Shown here: one piece after another, positions 57,756-64,000 of the stretch
How the letters are laid out: the number at the start of each line of letters is the position of its first letter
Position numbering within the stretch: the stretch's first letter is position 1
From: Crithidia sp. LVH-60A
Taxonomy: Eukaryota > Euglenozoa > Kinetoplastea > Trypanosomatida > Trypanosomatidae
Assembly (NCBI GenBank): GCA_030078075.1
Contig: CP119651.1
Coordinates: 412,501-476,500, forward strand
Length of the DNA: 64,000 nucleotides
Direction: 5' to 3'
Position numbers and translations under genes: made by a program
The notes under the pieces: model-generated
Seen by the model: the letters and a program-made list of their open reading frames with translations, nothing else
What the model was told of the DNA's origin: nothing
Database searches by the model: none

Positions 57756-57771
57756 GAGCCTACCCTGACTC
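57756..57771 (-). promoter_or_regulatory. 16-nt H2A spacer element, copy b
   Basis: The same GAGTCAGGGTAGGCTC in otherwise unrelated sequence, about 650 nt after the stop of H2A copy 2. Flanking A and T extend the possible stem by one pair. A T/C-rich tract again lies just upstream on minus. Confidence 0.5.
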
Positions 57772-58421
57772 TGCTGCCGCCGACGTTGCGCGTGGACGAG
57801 ACGTGCGCTGTCGAGAGAGAAACAAAAACAAAACAAAACAAACCTTTTGCAATCAACACTACAACACAACACGCTCGTGTCGATGTGAGTGTACTGATGC
57901 AGGGAGGAGAGAAACACAGAAGATCACGAGAGAGGGACAATCAACACGTGAAACGGAAAACAAATAAAAAAGACATGAAACAAGGTGGATCTATGATTTG
58001 GATGTGAGTGTGTGGGGAAGGAAAGGGGAGGGGAAAAGTGGATGGTGATCAACACGGGAGAAAAGGAGAGTGGGAAACGCAACGGTGCGGAGGGGAAAAA
58101 GAGAGGAGAGAAGCCATACGACGGAAGCACCGAATGCCAAGCTGTCATCCCACTGAATATGTAAAAAACAGAGAGGCAACAGGCCGTTGATAAAGACAAG
58201 ATCAGTGGCGCAGAAAGACAGAAAGAGGAAGAACAACAGACAAGAGAGACCTTACTACCAGGCCATGCCTGACCACTTAGAGTGCGCATCTCGTCCTTCC
58301 CATCTCTCTCTCTCTTCCTCATCGCCTTCTCCACCGTACGTCGCAACCGTTCACCCTTCATCCTCGTGTTGACTCAACGTTGTCTCCCATTTTCTCCTTC
58401 AGTGCTCTCCCGACAAGCGAC

Positions 58422-58820
58422 TTAGGCGCTCGGCGTGGCCTTGCTCTTCTTGCCTCCCTTCTTCTTCGCCAGCGCCTTGTTGATGCTCGGCACAACGCCG
58501 CCGCGCGACATCGTCACGTTCTTCAGCAGGGAGCCGATGTCGTCGTCGTGGCGCACCGCCATCGTCACCGTGCGCGGGCTCAGGCGGCGCGGCTTCTTCC
58601 CGCTCTGCGCGGCAGCCTTCACCGACAGCTCCAGCAGCTCAGCCGTCAGGTACTCCACCACGGCGGTCATGTACACCGCACCAGCGGCGCCGATGCGGCG
58701 CGCGTACTGGCCGCGGCGCAGCATGGAGCCGACGCGGCCGACCGGGAAGATCAGACCGGCCTTGGCGGACTTCGAGCCGCTCTTGCGGGAGGCCTTCTTG
58801 GCGCTGCGGGGGGTGGCCAT
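58422..58820 (-). CDS. H2A: Histone H2A, copy 2 in transcription order
   Basis: It encodes the same 132-residue protein, with a silent change near the C-terminal codons relative to 55725-56123. The spacer after its stop is unique sequence, so its 3' UTR differs from that of copy 4 although the 5' flank is the same. Confidence 0.98.
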   Translation of the reverse strand: MATPRSAKKASRKSGSKSAKAGLIFPVGRVGSMLRRGQYARRIGAAGAVYMTAVVEYLTAELLELSVKAAAQSGKKPRRLSPRTVTMAVRHDDDIGSLLKNVTMSRGGVVPSINKALAKKKGGKKSKATPSA

Positions 58821-58881
58821 CGTGGGAGAGGAGAGAAGCGAAGGGGAAAGGGGGCGTGTATGCGTTGCTTGGTGCGGAGAA

Positions 58882-58999
58882 CTGCAGAGGGCAAAAGAGG
58901 TGCGTCCACACACAGAGATAGGAGGGAGAGAGAGAGAGTGCAAGGAATGACAGAAGTGGTAGAGACGCAGATAAACACATGGTTTGGGGAATCACCCAG
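58882..58999 (-). promoter_or_regulatory. Predicted SL acceptor, H2A copy 2
   Basis: Identical to the acceptor region of copy 4, displaced by 2697 bp. Confidence 0.6.
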
Positions 59000-59264
59000 T
59001 CTACCCATTGCTCCGGTACGCACACAAACGCACCAGCAGCAGTCGTTTGCTTGGGGCAGCAGCAACGCAGACGCAGTCAGCACAGCCGGACAGGCTGCCC
59101 GCACTGTGTTTGCACACACAAAGGCAGCACACCTGCCACCACAGCAAAGGCTCACAGCACGCTGAAACGCTTCAAACGCGCAGACCCGTCGCACGGCGCG
59201 CACGCCACCGCGTCAGCTACACAGACGCACTCTCGCACTTACCTGATTAATTCTGTTTTGGTCC

Positions 59265-59280
59265 GAGCCTACCCTGACTC
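59265..59280 (-). promoter_or_regulatory. 16-nt H2A spacer element, copy c
   Basis: Duplicate of the element at 56568, carried by the block duplication; about 145 nt past the stop of H2A copy 1. Confidence 0.45.
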
Positions 59281-59423
59281 AAACCCATGTTATCGAGAAG
59301 AGAGCGAAAGAAAGAAAAACAAAAGACGTGGTCTGAGAAAACAAAGTGTATCTATGAAAGCATTCGCCCGATCAGAGGCGCACGCTCGCGTAACGGAGGA
59401 TGTGCAACCGTCAAGCAGGGGAC

Positions 59424-59822
59424 TTAAGCGCTCGGCGTGGCCTTGCTCTTCTTGCCGCCCTTCTTCTTCGCCAGCGCCTTGTTGATGCTCGGCACAACGC
59501 CGCCGCGCGACATCGTCACGTTCTTCAGCAGGGAGCCGATGTCGTCGTCGTGGCGCACCGCCATCGTCACCGTGCGCGGGCTCAGGCGGCGCGGCTTCTT
59601 CCCGCTCTGCGCGGCAGCCTTCACCGACAGCTCCAGCAGCTCAGCCGTCAGGTACTCCACCACGGCGGTCATGTACACCGCACCAGCGGCGCCGATGCGG
59701 CGCGCGTACTGGCCGCGGCGCAGCATGGAGCCGACGCGGCCGACCGGGAAGATCAGACCGGCCTTGGCGGACTTCGAGCCGCTCTTGCGAGAGGCCTTCT
59801 TGGCGCTGCGGGGGGTGGCCAT
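59424..59822 (-). CDS. H2A: Histone H2A, copy 1 in transcription order
   Basis: The first H2A gene to be transcribed encodes the same 132 residues. It has a silent change in an early Arg codon relative to 56727-57125. The leader matches that of copy 3, but the upstream acceptor zone past 59917 is unrelated in sequence. It follows the YbaK-domain gene flank after 0.5 kb. Confidence 0.98.
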   Translation of the reverse strand: MATPRSAKKASRKSGSKSAKAGLIFPVGRVGSMLRRGQYARRIGAAGAVYMTAVVEYLTAELLELSVKAAAQSGKKPRRLSPRTVTMAVRHDDDIGSLLKNVTMSRGGVVPSINKALAKKKGGKKSKATPSA

Positions 59823-60323
59823 CGTGAGGGAGGAGAGAAGCGAAGGGGGAAGGAGGTGAAAAGGGTGAGAGCGGATAAGCTGCGAGAGGTGGAAGGTGCG
59901 TGAGGATATGTATGGGTGATAACAGGGAAAGGGTTGAGATAGAAGAACGCAAAGAACAGGAGATGCGAGAGTAGAGAGATTCGTTGGTGAAAATAGAGCA
60001 GAGTTCAGAAATGATGGAGGAAAGCAGCAGTTGCAATCGGGAATAAGAAAGCGAGCGTGGCGCAGGAATTGATGACAACGCATGGTGAGAGTGCGGAAGG
60101 TGGCCTATTGCCTTTACGCGTGCGTCTTACAGAAATATAGGCAAAGAGAAGCTCTAAGTAATACGTAGCATCCCCACTTTTGCCTTTCAGTGAGTTGTGA
60201 TGGTCTGGAATGCCATTGTCAACGCTCAAGTAGGAAAGCAAGCCCAGGACAAAATGTTTTTTTTTCAAATCTCTTCACGTTGTGTGATTGCTGTACCGGC
60301 CGAATACGGAAGATAAACGTTTC
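59823..60323. other. YbaK gene to H2A intergenic region
   Basis: Almost entirely the H2A copy 1 leader and its AG-free acceptor zone, plus a short 3' flank of the YbaK gene. Nothing else seen. Confidence 0.5.
59880..60104 (-). promoter_or_regulatory. Predicted SL acceptor with AG-free zone, H2A copy 1
   Basis: Minus is AG-free from 60104 to 59882 (223 nt), then CTCTCGCAG ending at 59880. Only the last ~36 nt is homologous to copy 3. Confidence 0.65.
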
Positions 60324-61100
60324 TCAGTCCGCGATCTGCTGCAGCTCCTCCTCCGTCAGCGGCACCGTGATCGATGCCACCAGCGGGTTCAGCACGCGCA
60401 GAAATTCCGCCACATCGAGGCGGCACTTGCAATCGACGTGTCCGCCACCGACGTAGAGGTACGACGGGGCGAGCTGCGTGATGCCGGCGCTGAGGATTAC
60501 CGGAATTGGAATAGACGCACCAAACGGCGCCACCGCACCGCTGCGCACACCCGTCAGCTTTTCCGCCTCCACCGGATCCGCAAGACGGAAGTTGAACTTC
60601 TTCTTTCCCACGCCGGGGTTCAGCTCCTGAATGGCACGGCCAACCATGTCCGAGTTGAAGCGGTCCACGTACTGGTACACAACGAGGTAGAAACGCGAGT
60701 TGTTGCGATCAGCACAGTCGTCACGGGTGCAGTGCGTGTTTTCCATCAGGATCGTCTTGCAGAGGTGGTGGATGCTGGGGGCCTGCAGGGCATCGCGCCG
60801 CCACTGCAGGTTCTCCTGGTAGTAGTTCGAAGGCACCCATTGGAACAAGGCAGAGTGAAGGCCGTTTTCGAGGCAGTAGCGGCGCAGGTGGGCCACCTCC
60901 GGCGGGTCCTTCGAGTCGGGCTGCAGCTTCGAGAGGTCAGCAGGCGTGGCAGTTGACGACGCTGCGGCCGCGGTGGTGGTGGTGTGGCTGGTCTTTGTGC
61001 TCGCCCGCTGCTGGAGGAGCTTCAGGCCGGCCTCGATGGCATCGTAGCGCTTTGCCAGCTGTGCGAGACGCTGCTCCAACGAAGCGGTTGCGGCAGGCAT
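60324..61100 (-). CDS. YbaK/ProX-type tRNA-editing protein
   Basis: This 258-residue protein carries a YbaK/prolyl-tRNA-editing fold, known for hydrolysing mischarged tRNA. LCKTILMEN at 113-121 holds Lys115, the likely catalytic lysine (KT motif of the family). FRLADPVEAEKLTG leads to VRSGAVAPFG at 185-194, the Gly/Pro loop, and then the segment ILSAGITQLAPSYLYVGGGH and the last helix. An N-terminal coiled coil (about 6-32) and an Ala/Thr linker precede the domain, unlike small bacterial YbaK. The ATG at 61100 is used because the frame upstream reads a T-rich run and a CA repeat. The substrate tRNA cannot be told from sequence. Confidence 0.88.
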   Translation of the reverse strand: MPAATASLEQRLAQLAKRYDAIEAGLKLLQQRASTKTSHTTTTAAAASSTATPADLSKLQPDSKDPPEVAHLRRYCLENGLHSALFQWVPSNYYQENLQWRRDALQAPSIHHLCKTILMENTHCTRDDCADRNNSRFYLVVYQYVDRFNSDMVGRAIQELNPGVGKKKFNFRLADPVEAEKLTGVRSGAVAPFGASIPIPVILSAGITQLAPSYLYVGGGHVDCKCRLDVAEFLRVLNPLVASITVPLTEEELQQIAD

Positions 61101-61564
61101 GCTTTTTTTTTTTTTGTGTGTGTGTGTGTCGGTGCACGTCGGGGAAGTTATGCGCGCGGTCACTAATGTAATCCTTTTTTGTTGTTGCTGTTGTTAATAA
61201 GGTAATATTTGAAAGACGCCGCAAGGAAAAGAGGAGAACGCGATGACGAGAAAGTCAAGGAGAATAAGCGTTAAATTGCCATACTCGCAGGCGAGAATGC
61301 AAGTGGCAACGACGGGGCATCTAAAGAGCAATTCCAGAGAAGCACCGATCCTCACTACGGCGTCTGTGTGGATGTTAGTGTAACCGGTGATGCGACTGAA
61401 AATTCTCTTGCGTGTTTTTTTACTCTTAACGCACACAATTCGCAGGTTGTTGTTGGATGCTTGTTTTCTGCAGCTTTTTTTTTCTTCAGATAAGAAATCT
61501 AGCAGTGCTGTTGACCAACCCTCACCAGTCGACCACTTTTAATTTAAGGGGGCAATCTGATTGC
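61101..61564. other. 395-aa gene to YbaK intergenic region
   Basis: Leader and 3' flank sequence only. No gene recognised. Confidence 0.4.
61103..61129. repeat. T-run plus (GT)n in YbaK leader
   Basis: A run of 13 T then (GT)n, directly upstream of the YbaK start; on the sense strand it reads (CA)n then poly-A. Confidence 0.85.
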
Positions 61565-62752
61565 TTACGTCTGTCGATAGTCCGTGAGAAGCGCTTCAAC
61601 AATGGCGTCGTTCAGCACATTCCACGAGCGCTGCTCACCGTAGTTCGTGCTGAACACACCCGCAGCAGAAACGGTGGTGTTGCTGCTCGTCTCGCCCACA
61701 ACGCTGTCCACGTACTCCAGCAGATGGCACATTGTTGGAAACGCGGTGACAGCGGCGATTGTTTTGCGATCGGAGAATGAGGAGACCTCGGTCAGCATGC
61801 TCGTGTACAGCGCATGAAAGTCCGTTGGAACACACTTGCGCTGTGTGTCCGGTCGCACATCCATCAAGTCTGCCATCACCGCGCTGCTCGTTGTCGTTGT
61901 TGCCATGGACAGAGATGAGGCATTGCGATCCGCTACTGAAGCTGTGTTGTTGACAGTCGTGTTGTTGTCTGCCATCGCGTTCTTCAGCACCTTGTTGGCC
62001 ACAGCAGCGATCATCTGCACTGCCTGCCGCGGTTGAGCTGCGGTGGTACACAAGTCCAACGATGCAGAGATGCAGCCCTTCTTGCCATCACCACCGCCAC
62101 CGGTCGTGTGGTGTGGCTGCTGACGTGCAGCCGCCCACGTCGTCGCAGAGGCAAAGAGTAAAGCCGCCTCCTTCGCTGTAATGTTCGTGTTCGTGCTGTT
62201 CAGCCCGTCCAGCGTCACCGTTGCGTTGGGGACCACAATCAAAGAAAGGTGCACCTTAACACAGGGGGAAGGAGACGCAACGGGAGGTTCTGACGATGCA
62301 ACCGCGGCCTCCGCGTCAACTGCACCGCCACCACACTCCTTCGCCACGCCCTCCACCACAGCGTCGAGGTAAAAGCCCAGCGGGCCGGCACCGCTTGGAT
62401 GCACGGGGCAGCGGTTCACCGTCGCTGCGGAAAGCAGCATTGGCACCTGCTGAGCGTCCAGCACCACCACCGCATACACGGCTCGCGTACGATCTTGGAA
62501 AGGCGTAGGCGAAGCATCAGGCCCTTCTCGCGCTCCAGCATCGACTGCGGTGTCAGAGGAGTGAAGGGACATCACAACTGTTTGTGCGACGACGTTGGTG
62601 TGTCGCTCAGCCACGATCGTGGCCGGAGGCGGCGGGCGGAAGAGGGTGGAGGAGGACGTGCCGGTGCGCGTCGGTGTTGCGTTTATGAGGTCTGTGAAGG
62701 CGGAGGACAGGTCGGTGTCTACCGAGATGTGGAGAGTGGCTGTGCACGTCAT
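61565..62752 (-). CDS. 395-residue protein, unknown
   Basis: I do not recognise this protein. It opens MTCTATLHISVDTDL, alternates beta-like stretches (AVYAVVVLDAQQVPMLLSAA, VHLSLIVVPNATVTLDG) with Thr/Asn/Ser-rich linkers, and has an Ala-rich helix near 265-285 (AVQMIAAVANKVLKNAM). No membrane span, signal peptide or metal site is obvious. It is called because it is one uninterrupted 1.2-kb frame with an ATG on the transcribed strand and is flanked by typical spacers. Confidence 0.78.
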   Translation of the reverse strand: MTCTATLHISVDTDLSSAFTDLINATPTRTGTSSSTLFRPPPPATIVAERHTNVVAQTVVMSLHSSDTAVDAGAREGPDASPTPFQDRTRAVYAVVVLDAQQVPMLLSAATVNRCPVHPSGAGPLGFYLDAVVEGVAKECGGGAVDAEAAVASSEPPVASPSPCVKVHLSLIVVPNATVTLDGLNSTNTNITAKEAALLFASATTWAAARQQPHHTTGGGGDGKKGCISASLDLCTTAAQPRQAVQMIAAVANKVLKNAMADNNTTVNNTASVADRNASSLSMATTTTSSAVMADLMDVRPDTQRKCVPTDFHALYTSMLTEVSSFSDRKTIAAVTAFPTMCHLLEYVDSVVGETSSNTTVSAAGVFSTNYGEQRSWNVLNDAIVEALLTDYRQT

Positions 62753-63161
62753 TGCATTCTAAAGGAAGCTAACCGTTGTATTGTGTTGTTGCTTGTGTGT
62801 ATGAGGGTGTGTGCAAGGCGGAACGAGAACGGGCACACTTCACGCACAATGCCCTTATTCTTTTCGCAAGAAAAGATGGAAGAAGGCCGAGCAGAACAAA
62901 TGGCAAAGTAGAAGAAGGAGACTGGGGACATGTGGAATCGAAAGAACACCTCCTGACAACAGCAGCGAGGTGGCTCTATTCACTCCTTTTCAGTCTCTCT
63001 TGTTTTCTTTTTGTTTTTTTTTTCAAGGTGCAGTTGCAGCTTTGATGTTGTGTGATGAATGACGAGAAGTGTCTGTGGTTGGCTGCCTTGCTTCTCCATC
63101 CTCGACCGGTAAACGCCTCGATAAACACTATGCTTGTACTCACATTTTCTTTTTACTTTTC
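62753..63161. other. Edge gene to 395-aa gene intergenic region
   Basis: T/C-rich on minus at 62920-62865, a probable splice tract for the 395-residue gene. No gene recognised. Confidence 0.4.
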
Positions 63162-64000
63162 TCAAACGGCATCGCTGACGCACACGAGGCCGCTGCTGTT
63201 GAAAAGAAGAAGCTGCACTGGTTCATTGTTGTCCGCAGCACCCGCAGCAGCTGCCGTGGTTGCACGCTCGCGCTCGAGCTCGCTCAGAAAGGCCTGGAAG
63301 ATGTCAACGTGGTGATCGGGCACCACAAGTGCGATTACTGCCAGTGACCGCACAGCAAGACGCCCTGCTGCATCCCCATGGGTGCGTGTATCCGCATTTG
63401 GCGAGTCGTCGAGCTCCCAACAACTCCGGGCAGGACGTCGCGCACGCAAAAGATGTCGCACCGCCGCCTGCAGCTGCACGAAGGCGGGCATGTAGGCGTC
63501 CACACGGAAACACTCCCAGTGCAAGCCAGCAGCAACAGAAATTCCTTCGACGTTTGTTGCCGCGGAGTCGGAGGATAAAGCAGGTGCAGCAGCCTCAGTA
63601 CCGGCGTTGTCCACCTCTCCCTGTTGAGCTAGTAGAGATGAGCGTTGTCCCGCTACGGCTCCCAACGCACCAGACGCTTCGTCGACTGCTGCTGCTGATG
63701 CTGAAGCCGCAGCAAAACCACCTGGTGGTGGTCCAGGGACATAGAAGAAAGTGCCTCGCGGTGCCGTGCCGAATAAAGGGCCTTCCAGACCTTCTTGACC
63801 CGCCACCACGTCTCCATCGTCAGCATGAGGCTCATCATTTCCACTGCAGCTCGCAATGCCGCCAGAATGCTCTCGCTGCTGTCGCTGCAGATGACGACCG
63901 TAAGCAGCACAGAGAGGTGACCAGCTGCGGTGTTGCAGCAGCGGCGAGGAGGCGAAGAAGGCCACGTGACGTGTGCGACGCAGCGCAGCCTGCACCGCTG
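63162..64000 (-). CDS. Unknown protein, 5' end outside window
   Basis: The frame runs open to the right edge with no ATG among the first 160 codons seen, so this is the C-terminal part (about 279 codons) of a longer gene. It contains Arg/His-rich and Ala/Gly-rich stretches, then FRVDAYMPAFVQLQAAVRHLL and a hydrophobic VRSLAVIALVVPDHHVDIFQAFLSEL segment that looks like a strand and helix, and ends LLLFNSSGLVCVSDAV. No family recognised. Confidence 0.65.
   Translation of the reverse strand, partial: AVQAALRRTRHVAFFASSPLLQHRSWSPLCAAYGRHLQRQQREHSGGIASCSGNDEPHADDGDVVAGQEGLEGPLFGTAPRGTFFYVPGPPPGGFAAASASAAAVDEASGALGAVAGQRSSLLAQQGEVDNAGTEAAAPALSSDSAATNVEGISVAAGLHWECFRVDAYMPAFVQLQAAVRHLLRARRPARSCWELDDSPNADTRTHGDAAGRLAVRSLAVIALVVPDHHVDIFQAFLSELERERATTAAAAGAADNNEPVQLLLFNSSGLVCVSDAV

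Larger units (their letters stand above)
57126..58421. other. Unique spacer between H2A blocks
   Basis: It contains the copy 3 leader and acceptor (to 57393), then about 1 kb not repeated elsewhere in the window except the 16-nt element at 57756. It is the 3' flank of H2A copy 2. No gene recognised. Confidence 0.6.
58821..59423. other. H2A spacer, right block
   Basis: Identical by eye to 56124-56726; holds the 3' flank of copy 1 and the leader of copy 2. Confidence 0.7.
58422..59917. repeat. H2A duplicated block, right copy
   Basis: Partner of 55725-57220. Beyond 59917 the two flanks diverge abruptly. Confidence 0.95.

Noticed and set aside
63993-63995. GTG as a start for the right-edge gene
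   Set aside because: Trypanosomatid nuclear genes start at ATG; the frame continues off the window, so the gene is treated as partial.
1-64000. CRISPR arrays, transposons, retroelements or virus-derived genes
   Set aside because: I saw no regularly spaced repeats, no terminal repeats with target duplications, and no reverse transcriptase, integrase, transposase or capsid-like frame. Degenerate SIDER-type retroposons in the spacers cannot be excluded without a profile search.

Overview
The window looks like nuclear DNA from a trypanosomatid close to Leishmania, Crithidia or Leptomonas. Every convincing protein gene lies on the minus strand for 64 kb. There are no introns, and genes are separated by 0.4-2.5 kb of low-complexity, pyrimidine-rich sequence. 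Many starts are preceded by a pyrimidine tract followed by the first AG, which is the layout of a spliced-leader trans-splice site. This is one polycistronic unit transcribed from high to low coordinates. From memory, the order H2A array - IFT172 - epsilon-tubulin - L9 - S23 pair - CRK1 - TCP-1 delta matches Leishmania chromosome 21. I could not check that here.

In transcription order (right to left): the 3' part of an unknown gene cut by the window edge; an unknown 395-residue protein; a YbaK/ProX-type tRNA-editing protein; four identical histone H2A genes in two copies of a 1.5-kb block; a membrane protein with a textbook EF-hand loop; a PDCD2/Tsr4-type ribosome-assembly protein; a 1543-residue low-complexity protein; a SET-like protein with a probable mitochondrial presequence; IFT172; a 142-residue single-span membrane protein; an 1881-residue low-complexity protein; epsilon-tubulin; inner-arm dynein p28; an 891-residue Asn/Pro/Gln-rich coiled-coil protein; a 2264-residue kinesin with an FHA-like segment; ribosomal protein L9 (uL6); two S23 (uS12) genes; the CDK-like kinase CRK1; chaperonin CCT4; and three tRNA genes (Pro-AGG, Val-AAC, Lys-CTT) on the same strand at the left edge.

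Two themes stand out. The 12.5-42 kb stretch carries flagellum and basal-body genes (kinesin, p28, epsilon-tubulin, IFT172) interleaved with large unknown low-complexity proteins. The two ends carry growth genes (histones, ribosomal proteins, CRK1, chaperonin, tRNAs). Polycistron neighbours in these organisms need not share function, so this is only a lead. No CRISPR array and no recognisable transposon, retroelement or virus-derived element was seen. The most unusual non-coding signals are long stretches with no AG upstream of predicted splice acceptors (up to 234 nt), a 16-nt element repeated between the H2A genes, and an acceptor-like site inside a 2.5-kb region that has no convincing gene.
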